Assembly: GCA_022822785.1 (NCBI GenBank)
Contig: JAJEAL010000053.1
Coordinates: forward strand, 172,084-236,083
DNA: 64,000 nucleotides
Direction: 5' to 3'
Origin: Candidatus Poribacteria bacterium
GTDB taxonomy: Bacteria; Poribacteria; WGA-4E; PCPOR2b
Below are positions 25,682 to 34,275 of the stretch, in pieces; the stretch's first letter is position 1, and each line of letters begins with the position of its first letter. The notes below the pieces were generated by a model. The model worked only from the letters and a program-made list of their open reading frames with translations. It made no database searches and had not been told where the DNA came from. A program made the translations under genes and the position numbers.

Positions 25682-28600
25682 TCACTCGCTAACCAATAGT
25701 TCTTCAACCTTTTTTCTAGCGTTCTCCATCTTTGGATAGCGCACTTCTCGATATCCACGGACCTCTTCAGGCACTTCTAGCGCACTGACATGATTTTCAT
25801 AGCTCGCTCTATCGTGCGGTGTAAAGGTATCAATTACTTCGGTGATATACCAATCACGGAACACTTTTTCTAGTTTGTGCCACTGCGAAAGCAAACGTCT
25901 AAGAAAGCGCATCCGTTTCATTAAATTTAGTTGCCAGTTTTTGGTATTCATCTCCCACTGTAGGTTTCTGCCCATGATAGTGAAATGGGGACGGTTGAGA
26001 TGCACGTACTTAATCTTATCTCCATTCGATTCATCAACGTTGTACAGTGCTTTGTCACGCCTTAATTTAGTTTCGTTAGTCAGCAGATGAGCTACATATA
26101 CCTCGTCCTTGATGAGCATGACCTTGTGCAGATATTTAACCGCAGCTTTGGTCGCTCGATAGTCCATTTCAGACAAATCTTTGGAATAGATCTGTTTAAT
26201 TTTTTCAACGTATAGCTGGGCATACGCCAAGTCCTCAAATTCGATTAGGTCATACACATATAAGGCAAACTGCTGATGGGTTTCGTCATCCAGCGCCAGG
26301 GTTTCCACTGCCTCTTGAACAAGCCTCTCATATTCGTGGGCGAGCATCTTTCCTCGCCGCCTAGCTGTTAAACGCTCGCATTTCTCTCGGAGTAAGGTTT
26401 TATACGTTTGCCGCTGCGGTAACACTCCAAACGCATCCGAATCGATTGCTAGATGTCTGCCTATGTCAAATGCACGTTGGTTTGTTTCTAAGTCCGCAGG
26501 TCTAACAGCCAATTTTAATGCGGATTGGATGGAGTCAAGTTCCAGTGGCAAATGTCCCCGCTGAAAAGCGACACCGAGTAGCATCATATTAGCGTAGAGT
26601 TTGTTTCCAAGAAATCTTTCGGAAATTTCAAACAGATTTGCACCAAAATACGCGTCTGTGTCGGTATATTTCTGTAAACACTTTTCCAAATCCGCGGGCT
26701 TGAAATCATCCTGACCGATGAGGGTCGTCACTGTATCTGTTTTGGCAGTATTAACAATGGCGACTGTTTGATCCGGTGCTGCAATACGAAATCCGGCCTT
26801 AGGATCGATGCCGCGTACCGCTTCCAACAGATCCATGCCGATTAGCAGATCTGCTTTCCCGTACGGGATAATCGGAGAGATTTCCGCCTCAGTCTTTGAA
26901 TAAATAAGATTTGTATAGACTCCCCCGTTACGGATCGCCAATCCTTTCTTGTCGAAAAAACGCACATGATAGCCTTCCGCTTGCCCTGCGAGCACCAAAA
27001 CCTTGGATATTGTACCAATTCCCATCCCACCAACGCCTGCAGCATGTGCACTCCATGTGTGATCAAAAGTACGTGGTGGTGGTGGCAAGAACTCAGCCGA
27101 ATCGGCTACCGTGGCGCTCAAATTCGCGTTTTGGCGTGGGGGGCGCTTGCGGGTGATAGTCACCTCCTCAAAGGAGGGACAAGCCCACTTAATACGTGCA
27201 CAAGCTCCATCGGACACACAATTTGATTGATCGATACCAATCTTTGGTCCATAGTCCGTATCAATCACTTTCAAACCGGGACACCCGGTTGCTTTAGTGC
27301 ACTCAAGGCAGAACTCACAAACTTCGGGAGTGATATTGATATGTTTTTCAACCGATAGAAAACCACGTTCTTTGATTGTTTGTTGATGTTCACGGCGCAG
27401 CCTACGGTGGTAGGTGATGCCACACTCCTTATCGGCGATAAGGATTTTGACACCCGGCCTGAGCACCGTTTCTTCGACCAGCTTCTTGTACTCAAGACGA
27501 TTTTCCGGGTTGGTGCGGATGATAAATAGGTCTGAATCGCCTGCGAGCCCCTCTACAACTTTCTCAATGTCTTGCGCGAAGGTAGGATTGCCGAGGATGT
27601 CGTCTTCTGTCGATGGTGTGGGTTGATGCCCTGTCATCCCGGTGGTCTGATTATCTAAGATAACGTAGGTGAGATCTTGACCGTTTTTAATCGAATCGGA
27701 GATTGCCGACATCCCGCCGTGGAAGAATGTGGAATCCCCCATAAAGACAACCTGTTTATTCTTGATGAATGGATCTATTCCGGCTCCTGCTCCACCCCCA
27801 AGTGCCATTGCTGAGAGATTGTGCATCAGGCGCGGAAATGGTTCATACTTCAGCATTGAGTAACAGCCGATATCTCCATGAAAAACGAGGTCAACGGGAG
27901 ACTGTGCGTGGTGCCTCTCCATATATTTTGGATCCATGAATTGATCGGCAATCTCTTTGAAGACACTGGCGGAGTCACGATGTGGGCACCCCGGACAGAA
28001 AGTGGGTGTTCGTGCGGGAATATGAACTTGATAGGAGTTGACTTGTTCAATGCAGCGTTCCTCACGGACAAACACATCTGAATCAATTCTGGGAGACTTG
28101 TTTTTACCACCGAATTTATGCCGGAGGAGTGGGATCAGCCGTTGTATCAGTATTGAGGGATTGAGTCCGAGTGAATCAGGAATTCCCTCCAAGCTGTTTG
28201 GAAATTCCTTTCCCCAGACCTGCACGAGCCGGTCCATTTCTCCATTCTGATAAAATCGGCTGACAATCGCTCTGATGTCTTTTTCAAGGAGTGGTCGTTT
28301 CTCTTCAACGACGTAGATTTCTCGAACATGGGAGGCAAATTCGCACACAAGCTCTTCATCAATCGGATGCGTCAATCCCAGCTTAAGGATTGGAATGTGT
28401 CCCTGAAATTCTAGCTCGTAAAGCGCGTGTTCGAGATAGGAATACCCTAACCCCGAAGTAACAAATCCGATCTCATGGTCCGAATCATCTAGATAGCAGA
28501 TTCGATTCAGATTGTGTTTCCGTGCACTCTTAATCGCATTTGGGAATCGTTCTGTTAAAGTTTCAATCTCAATCCGAGGTGTGTCCGGTGGCAGAATGAT

Positions 28601-29236
28601 TCGGTTTGAACCGTCAATCAATGCCGTATCAAGCGCCGTCTGGTTTTTCGTCGAAATTTCAGGATAACGGTTCGGATGCAGTTCGACACTTCCCCCGCCC
28701 TCCGCCTGATTAAGTGTCACTATATAGGTTACATATAGATTGGATCTAGCAGAGATTTTGAATGCAGCGTTTAACCAATCTTTGATTTCCTGAAATGTGC
28801 TCGGTTCGATAACTGGGGTGTAAAGGTGACGGGCTAAAAAACGCGAGTCTGCCGGTACTTGTGTACTCGTTCCCCATGTATCATCCCCGACGACAACAAC
28901 CGCACCGCCGGTTGTCCCAGCCAAGTTGCTAATTGCCAACGCATCGGAAGCTACATGCATCCCGACGTTCTTCATAAAAGCAGCCGCACGCAAATTTGCC
29001 ATTTGGGAACCGTTAAGCCTTGCGATACTGAGCGCTTCATTGTTTGCAATCTGTGCCAGGATACCGTGTTCTTTGAGGAGTGTTGCGTTGCTTTGCATTA
29101 CGTCGAACACCTCTGCCAGCGGTGAACCGGGATATCCTGTAAGCAGATTGGCTCGACCTTCGAGGGCGCCTTTTACTAACAATTCGCATCCGGTATATAC
29201 GTTCGTGCCACTCTCCTGTATAAATCTGTTGTCCAT
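25682..29236 (-). CDS. Indolepyruvate ferredoxin oxidoreductase, fused large form
   Basis: This enzyme decarboxylates aryl-2-oxoacids to aryl-acetyl-CoA with reduction of ferredoxin. The 1184-residue chain is the bacterial fused form: an alpha PYR-like domain (T-G-Y-P-G-S-P near residue 40), a ThDP domain with C-P-G-C-P-H-R and G-D-I-G-C-Y-S-M near 420-460, an iron-sulfur region with C-E-F-C-L-E-C and a later Cys set (about 640-690), and a gamma domain with G-V-G-G-M-G-I-G-T near 730. It lies 6 bases after recN and overlaps aroE. Other 2-oxoacids cannot be excluded as substrates. Confidence 0.93.
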   Translation of the reverse strand: MDNRFIQESGTNVYTGCELLVKGALEGRANLLTGYPGSPLAEVFDVMQSNATLLKEHGILAQIANNEALSIARLNGSQMANLRAAAFMKNVGMHVASDALAISNLAGTTGGAVVVVGDDTWGTSTQVPADSRFLARHLYTPVIEPSTFQEIKDWLNAAFKISARSNLYVTYIVTLNQAEGGGSVELHPNRYPEISTKNQTALDTALIDGSNRIILPPDTPRIEIETLTERFPNAIKSARKHNLNRICYLDDSDHEIGFVTSGLGYSYLEHALYELEFQGHIPILKLGLTHPIDEELVCEFASHVREIYVVEEKRPLLEKDIRAIVSRFYQNGEMDRLVQVWGKEFPNSLEGIPDSLGLNPSILIQRLIPLLRHKFGGKNKSPRIDSDVFVREERCIEQVNSYQVHIPARTPTFCPGCPHRDSASVFKEIADQFMDPKYMERHHAQSPVDLVFHGDIGCYSMLKYEPFPRLMHNLSAMALGGGAGAGIDPFIKNKQVVFMGDSTFFHGGMSAISDSIKNGQDLTYVILDNQTTGMTGHQPTPSTEDDILGNPTFAQDIEKVVEGLAGDSDLFIIRTNPENRLEYKKLVEETVLRPGVKILIADKECGITYHRRLRREHQQTIKERGFLSVEKHINITPEVCEFCLECTKATGCPGLKVIDTDYGPKIGIDQSNCVSDGACARIKWACPSFEEVTITRKRPPRQNANLSATVADSAEFLPPPPRTFDHTWSAHAAGVGGMGIGTISKVLVLAGQAEGYHVRFFDKKGLAIRNGGVYTNLIYSKTEAEISPIIPYGKADLLIGMDLLEAVRGIDPKAGFRIAAPDQTVAIVNTAKTDTVTTLIGQDDFKPADLEKCLQKYTDTDAYFGANLFEISERFLGNKLYANMMLLGVAFQRGHLPLELDSIQSALKLAVRPADLETNQRAFDIGRHLAIDSDAFGVLPQRQTYKTLLREKCERLTARRRGKMLAHEYERLVQEAVETLALDDETHQQFALYVYDLIEFEDLAYAQLYVEKIKQIYSKDLSEMDYRATKAAVKYLHKVMLIKDEVYVAHLLTNETKLRRDKALYNVDESNGDKIKYVHLNRPHFTIMGRNLQWEMNTKNWQLNLMKRMRFLRRLLSQWHKLEKVFRDWYITEVIDTFTPHDRASYENHVSALEVPEEVRGYREVRYPKMENARKKVEELLVSE

Positions 29237-29242
29237 GTCCTA

Positions 29243-30955
29243 TTATCCTTCCAACAATTCCCTCGCATGTGCGAGCGTCGTTACTGTTGCCTCGCCACCA
29301 TGCATCCTAGCCATTTCCTCAACCCGCTCTTCCGGTGTCAACCGTTTTGCCGTAATCGTTGTGCGATTTCCTTCCACATCCTTTTCAACCCGGAAATGCT
29401 GATCCGCAAAACGCGCAATCTGTGGCAGATGTGTAATACAAAAGACCTGACGAAAACGCGATAGCTCCTTCAGTTTCTGTCCAACGATATCTGCGGTGCG
29501 CCCGCCGATACCTGCGTCGATTTCGTCATAGATCATTGTCGGAATCGGATCAATTTGGGCGAGCACCGTTTTCAACGCTAGCATCACGCGAGAAATTTCG
29601 CCGCCCGACGCGATTTTCGCCAACGGCTTCGGCTCGGATCCAACGTTGGGAGAGATGAAAAATTCGATTTCATCCATCCCATCTGCTCGCAGTTCGTAAC
29701 GTTTTCCGTCAATCTCTAAAGGGCCCTCAATAGACTCAATAGGAGACACAAGGATTTGGAAAACCGCTTTTTCCATGCCCAGCGTCTGGAGCTCATGTTC
29801 GATTAAAGATTCAAGTTGAGTTGCGGTTTCTCGCCGTTTCTCGGAGAGTTCAAGTGCGAGTTCCTCTGCTTGTTGTGTCACAAGATTAATCTGATCTTTC
29901 AACTCTTCAATGCGCTCAGAACCGACCTGAATTTTCTCAAGTGTTTGCGACGCATGTGCTTGGTACGCTAGGATTTCGGAGATTGAATTGCCGTACTTCC
30001 GCTTGAGTCGATGGATGAGGTCTAAACGTTCCTCAATTTCTGCAAGGCGATAGGGGTTAAACTCGACCTTATCACGGTAATCACGAATCTGATAAGTAAT
30101 GTCTTCTATTTCGTATAGGGCGGACTCAAGACGGGTGTTCAATTCTGATAGGCTTCCATCTAACTCACAGAGCTTTGAGATGGTCCGACTTGCCTTTTGT
30201 AGTCCGTCTAATGTTGAAGATTCCGATTGACCGCTGCCATAAAGTTGGTTGTAGAGTTGGTTAGCTGACTCAAAAAGAGTCTCTGCATTGCTGAGGATAT
30301 GTTGCTCATTGTCAAGGGTCTCTTCTTCACCTTCTTGAAGCTGAGCTGCTTCTAGCTCTTCGAGTTGAAACTCCAAGAGATCTTTTTCCCGCAGCGCTTC
30401 ACGAAGCGTTTGGGAGAAATCAGCAAGTTGGGCTTGAGCGGCGTGAAGCTCATCGTACTTTTTGCGGACCTCCGATTTCAGTGTATCATGCCTGCCAAAT
30501 GTGTCGAGAAGATTGAGATGGGTTTCAGATCGGAAGAGCGATTGATGCGCGTGCTGTCCATGAATATCGACGAGCAAATCACCGATGGCGCTCAGGAACC
30601 TCAAACTTACCAGCTGCCCATTGGTATGGCAACGGCTGCGCCCATTCGCGTTGACCTGTCGGGATAAAACCAACGTTTCTTCTTCATCTAAAATATCAGC
30701 AAATTCCGAGTCGCTAAAACTATCCCACACTGGGTGATCCGACGGGGGGGCAACCGCAATCTGAATTTTGGCATTCGTCGCCCCATCTCGGACGATGCCA
30801 GCGGTGCCTCGTTCACCAAGTGCAAGCCCGACAGCGTTCAAAATGACAGATTTACCGGCACCCGTCTCCCCGGTGAATATATTCAGACCGGAGGAACACT
30901 CCAACCGAAGTTCATCAATAAGGGCAACATTGCTTATGTAAAGTTCTTCAATCAT
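29243..30955 (-). CDS. recN: DNA repair protein RecN
   Basis: RecN is an SMC-like ATPase that acts early in double-strand-break repair. The 570 residues have Walker A F-T-G-E-T-G-A-G-K-S at the N-terminus, two long coiled-coil arms (about 150-220 and 260-390), and the C-terminal A-S-G-G-E-I-S-R signature with Walker B M-I-Y-D-E-I-D-A-G-I-G-G. The first residues M-I-E-E-L-Y-I-S-N are standard for RecN. It is the first gene of the recN-ior-aroE-zapA operon. Confidence 0.97.
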   Translation of the reverse strand: MIEELYISNVALIDELRLECSSGLNIFTGETGAGKSVILNAVGLALGERGTAGIVRDGATNAKIQIAVAPPSDHPVWDSFSDSEFADILDEEETLVLSRQVNANGRSRCHTNGQLVSLRFLSAIGDLLVDIHGQHAHQSLFRSETHLNLLDTFGRHDTLKSEVRKKYDELHAAQAQLADFSQTLREALREKDLLEFQLEELEAAQLQEGEEETLDNEQHILSNAETLFESANQLYNQLYGSGQSESSTLDGLQKASRTISKLCELDGSLSELNTRLESALYEIEDITYQIRDYRDKVEFNPYRLAEIEERLDLIHRLKRKYGNSISEILAYQAHASQTLEKIQVGSERIEELKDQINLVTQQAEELALELSEKRRETATQLESLIEHELQTLGMEKAVFQILVSPIESIEGPLEIDGKRYELRADGMDEIEFFISPNVGSEPKPLAKIASGGEISRVMLALKTVLAQIDPIPTMIYDEIDAGIGGRTADIVGQKLKELSRFRQVFCITHLPQIARFADQHFRVEKDVEGNRTTITAKRLTPEERVEEMARMHGGEATVTTLAHARELLEG

Positions 30956-31028
30956 GACAATATTTAATTTTTTGATTTAGTGGGCTGGCTTGTCGGTTAA
31001 TAAAGATGGTTGGCTCATGTTAAGAAAT

Positions 31029-31451
31029 CTAAGGACAGGTATCTCTAGTCAGTAGGCGCGAATGGCTTTTTGTCTGGTATATCTTGCCTCCGACCAGATT
31101 ACGATTTTTAAAGTCCTCGTGCAACCTTCTGTCGTTGGAAACCAATACTTTGACTTCTGCTATAATGGCTAATGCGATAATATGCGGGTCATCTGATTCT
31201 ATCCTATCTTCTAGTTCATCCGCTTTCTCTTGTACTTCTTGAGCAGGTATCTCTTTGAATTTATCTCTCCTTTGCAGGTTTCTCCTTAACTGGTATCCTC
31301 CTCCTTCATCCCATTCTTTATTAAATTGCTCGGTGTAGGAGTAAACGATTTTGCCGTTTTTTCTCTCCAACCAATCTCGCACGGGATCCATATCCTCATC
31401 GGCCGGATTCTTAAATTTACCGATACTGTTGACATCCAGAATAATACACAT
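31029..31451 (-). CDS. PIN-like small protein of the defence operon
   Basis: This 140-residue protein begins with C-I-I-L-D-V-N, the first acidic strand of a PIN nuclease fold. It continues with an acidic D-D-P-H-I-I-A-L-A helix and V-L-V-S-N-D-R-R-L-H-E-D-F, which resembles the third and fourth acidic positions of PIN RNases. The ATG at 31451 lies two bases after the stop of the ATPase gene, so it is translated with it. No antitoxin of the VapB type is next to it; the ATPase is its likely partner. The nuclease role is inferred from the motif pattern. Confidence 0.65.
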   Translation of the reverse strand: MCIILDVNSIGKFKNPADEDMDPVRDWLERKNGKIVYSYTEQFNKEWDEGGGYQLRRNLQRRDKFKEIPAQEVQEKADELEDRIESDDPHIIALAIIAEVKVLVSNDRRLHEDFKNRNLVGGKIYQTKSHSRLLTRDTCP

Positions 31452-31453
31452 AA

Positions 31454-32749
31454 TCAATCTCTAAATCCCATAAGTCGATTCGTTTCTTTCAGAAAAAATT
31501 CTCCATAGTGTGAAGGCACCCCCTCCATATTAGCCATTTTATCAAAACTGATATTATGCACCTTGACAACCCGCCCCTTTGGTTCCAGATATATCAACGA
31601 CACATCTTCGGGGCGGATATTCCCTTTCTTGATTTCAATGCGTGCCCGGTCAATCATGTAATCGCTGTGTGTTTCAACGATGAATGACCGTTCACCCTCG
31701 TTTGCCAATGTTGCTAGTAGAGAAGATAATTCTGCCTGCGCCCTCGGGTGTAGATGGACTTCGGGCTGTTGTAATAAGAAGGAAGGCCTCTCCACCATAC
31801 GCAGATGAGAAGGAGGTTGATCTAAAATATACACCAAAATCGGCAGAATTTGACTGATACCGTAGCCGACATCAACAATATTAGAATTAGGTCCTCTCAC
31901 CTTAAATTTCAGTTGGAATGGATTGCCCATAGATCCGCCAAGGTTTCTTACGTCTATATTTTGAAACAGGCCCGAATGCTTACCAAATTCAACTAACCGC
32001 GCTTTCAAGGTTTCCCACCTCTTTTTATTAGTTGCTTGTATCCGCATTAACCACATCGGCACATCGCTCCCTTCAGGGTCATCAAACACCCTCGTCGGGT
32101 CATACGTCCGTTTTGGACGGGAGCGGGTCGGGGCAGTGCTAAATACGGTTAGATCTTCTTCAATCTTCCACCATGGAGTTCCAGTATATTTCTCCTTTTT
32201 CTTCAAATAGTTTGCTAAGGCATGTTCGCTTTCAGATTGCCCTGCATGAGCAGCACGCTGTAAAAGAAAGAAGGGAGAATCCAAAAAATCCGAATCCACA
32301 TTCACACGATACTGATTCAGTTCTTTATTATAGGAGGTTAAACGTATATGTGGTTCCAATTCATCGGTAGTACTTAAAACGATTTCGCCATCAGTGAATT
32401 TTACTCTTATCGACCTGATGGCCGGTTCAATTCCTTCTTTCCTTTCGACAAATTTAACGGTACATTTAATCTCCTCGGTCTTGCTTCTAAGAGTAAACCC
32501 AAGCGCAAACATCTTCTCTTTTTTTTTGCTGTTTCTGACAACGTCCCTAAAGATTCCCATTGAATAGGGCGGTGAATTAAAATCTACTTCTCCCCTCGTC
32601 AAGTAATCCGCTAACACTTGGAAACACCCCAACACTGTGGTCTTGCCGGTACTGTTCTCTCCTACCAGAAATGTCAGGGGCCGAATCTCAAACTGCTGGC
32701 GTTCTGCAAAGCAGCGTACCTCCTCCATTGTGAATTGGGTGATGTTCAT
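31454..32749 (-). CDS. AAA ATPase (OLD/RecF-like, DUF3696-type) of the defence operon
   Basis: This 431-residue protein is an ABC/RecF-type ATPase. Walker A is G-E-N-S-T-G-K-T-T near residue 30. The late part has a signature-like V-G-Y-G-I-S-Q, Walker B-like F-L-L-Q-Q-P-E-V-H-L-H-P, and V-E-T-H-S-D-Y with the switch His. This arrangement is typical of the OLD-like ATPases found in phage-defence operons. Its ATG overlaps the stop of the specificity gene (ATGA, 32746-32749), and it runs on into the PIN-like gene. No TOPRIM domain is fused to it. The partner effector is probably the PIN-like protein. Confidence 0.82.
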   Translation of the reverse strand: MNITQFTMEEVRCFAERQQFEIRPLTFLVGENSTGKTTVLGCFQVLADYLTRGEVDFNSPPYSMGIFRDVVRNSKKKEKMFALGFTLRSKTEEIKCTVKFVERKEGIEPAIRSIRVKFTDGEIVLSTTDELEPHIRLTSYNKELNQYRVNVDSDFLDSPFFLLQRAAHAGQSESEHALANYLKKKEKYTGTPWWKIEEDLTVFSTAPTRSRPKRTYDPTRVFDDPEGSDVPMWLMRIQATNKKRWETLKARLVEFGKHSGLFQNIDVRNLGGSMGNPFQLKFKVRGPNSNIVDVGYGISQILPILVYILDQPPSHLRMVERPSFLLQQPEVHLHPRAQAELSSLLATLANEGERSFIVETHSDYMIDRARIEIKKGNIRPEDVSLIYLEPKGRVVKVHNISFDKMANMEGVPSHYGEFFLKETNRLMGFRD

Positions 32750-34161
32750 GGTGTTATCCCCTTAGTTTCTCTTTCCAGATAGTCAATCGCGGTCTGTTCG
32801 TCCTTTTCAATGGCTATCTCCACCGCCCGCTTGGCACATTCCAATAGATGCTTAGACTGCTTTCGTAGATTAAATGATTCAATGACTTTCTGTTGGATTT
32901 GGATCTGTTTTTCTCCTGCGATTATTGGCAAGCTAACCTTGCCAAATTCATCTTTATTGATTGCCGTAAGAATGGTTCCACTACACCCTTTCTTGAGTTG
33001 CAATTGTCCAACTATACTTTTCAATAGTACAAGTAAAGTCTCGGCATTGAATACCTGTGAGTTGACAACATGAAATCCGGTAGAGCAGAGAGCTTGATCG
33101 TATTCCTCATTTATTAAGGCAATACTGTCCAACGAACCCTCTATAGACGAAACAATAACATCTCCCATTACTACCTTACGCCTTGCCCTACTTGGTAAAT
33201 CCTGACCTTGTTCTATCATGCAACCAGTTATTTCCCCATTGCCTGCAATATTGGCAAGTTCAATGTATTTGTACTCGGTTTTATTCACTGGTCTAAAGTT
33301 CTCATCTTTTAAGTCAACCAAACACCCTAGCGTACCCCATCCACCCGAATAACTTTTGATGGCATGGGCAATTTTTTCATATTTCGGTTGGAAGTAATCT
33401 GCATCAATACGTTCCGCTTGTTTGACATCGGAATAATTCTTGACAAAGGTCAACCGGTGTTGGGGTTGCCAGTCAGCAAGCCCGAGTTCGGAGAGGAGGA
33501 GGGTTTGGGTTTCCTCGTAAATATTAATACCTTCTCGTCTTAAATCTAGGGCAGTATTGACTCCCTTTTCAATTGCCCCTTGGAAATGATTAGAAGCCTC
33601 TACAACTTTTATGGTCTTTATCAGGCCAAGATTTAGATTGGGTTGCCCGGTTCCGGTTCTAAATCGCTCAATCTGAGATTGTCCGTACCTGCAATTCAGA
33701 AATGTTGACAGATAATACGGATCAATTGAATTTGGTTTCAGTGTTATTTTCGCAATTGCTTGATTAGAACTACATTCAAAATCTTCATTGAAAACCGCGG
33801 CTTGACCTAAGTATGCCCCGGCCATTGTTAATAGAACCTGTCCCTTAAAGCAATGCGATTTATGGAGTAATAAATGAACCGCCTCGGAAATATAGTGTAG
33901 CCTGCTAGTCTCAATCACATTATTGTTAATATCCTCCGTTACAAGAAAAGGTTTACCGGAATCTAAAAACTCAATGTAATTGCATAGCGAATAGGCACCA
34001 AAATTAATCACAGATACAGCATAATCTTCAACCAGATTAAAAGATTTCTTTGAAATAGTCCTTTCAACTTTTAGGTGATAAGGCGTGTAACATTCGGCAT
34101 CAATTCTAAAGTCAGAATTTTTCGCGATTTCACTAAAATCTACGATTGAATACTGCATCAT
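32746..34161 (-). CDS. Restriction-modification specificity subunit (HsdS-like)
   Basis: Specificity subunits read the DNA target for the methylase/nuclease. The 471 residues have two halves, each beginning with a R-I-D-A-E/D-x-(Y/F)-x-P-x-(Y/H) motif (about residues 19 and 255), each followed by a variable target-recognition domain and a helical spacer (E-E-T-Q-T-L-L-L-S-E-L-G-L between them). This predicts recognition of a split, two-part DNA site. The gene follows the nuclease-methylase gene after 111 bases that hold a REP-type palindrome. Its stop overlaps the ATPase start. Confidence 0.85.
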   Translation of the reverse strand: MMQYSIVDFSEIAKNSDFRIDAECYTPYHLKVERTISKKSFNLVEDYAVSVINFGAYSLCNYIEFLDSGKPFLVTEDINNNVIETSRLHYISEAVHLLLHKSHCFKGQVLLTMAGAYLGQAAVFNEDFECSSNQAIAKITLKPNSIDPYYLSTFLNCRYGQSQIERFRTGTGQPNLNLGLIKTIKVVEASNHFQGAIEKGVNTALDLRREGINIYEETQTLLLSELGLADWQPQHRLTFVKNYSDVKQAERIDADYFQPKYEKIAHAIKSYSGGWGTLGCLVDLKDENFRPVNKTEYKYIELANIAGNGEITGCMIEQGQDLPSRARRKVVMGDVIVSSIEGSLDSIALINEEYDQALCSTGFHVVNSQVFNAETLLVLLKSIVGQLQLKKGCSGTILTAINKDEFGKVSLPIIAGEKQIQIQQKVIESFNLRKQSKHLLECAKRAVEIAIEKDEQTAIDYLERETKGITP

Positions 34162-34243
34162 TCACCCTGTTTGGATTCTTAGCGAGTCCTTCGTAGATGA
34201 TTAGAATGAAGATTTAGGCGATGCTGGAGTGCTGTAATTTGCA

Positions 34244-34275
34244 TAACGGTTACGGCATACGGAGTATGCCTACTA
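34244..34275. repeat. REP-type palindrome
   Basis: GGCATAC-GGA-GTATGCC forms a 7-base stem with a 3-base loop, flanked by GTTAC and TACTACT. A relative with the same flanks lies at 48363-48394, where the stem is GGCACAC-GGC-GTGTGCC. The stem change is compensated on both sides. Confidence 0.55.
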
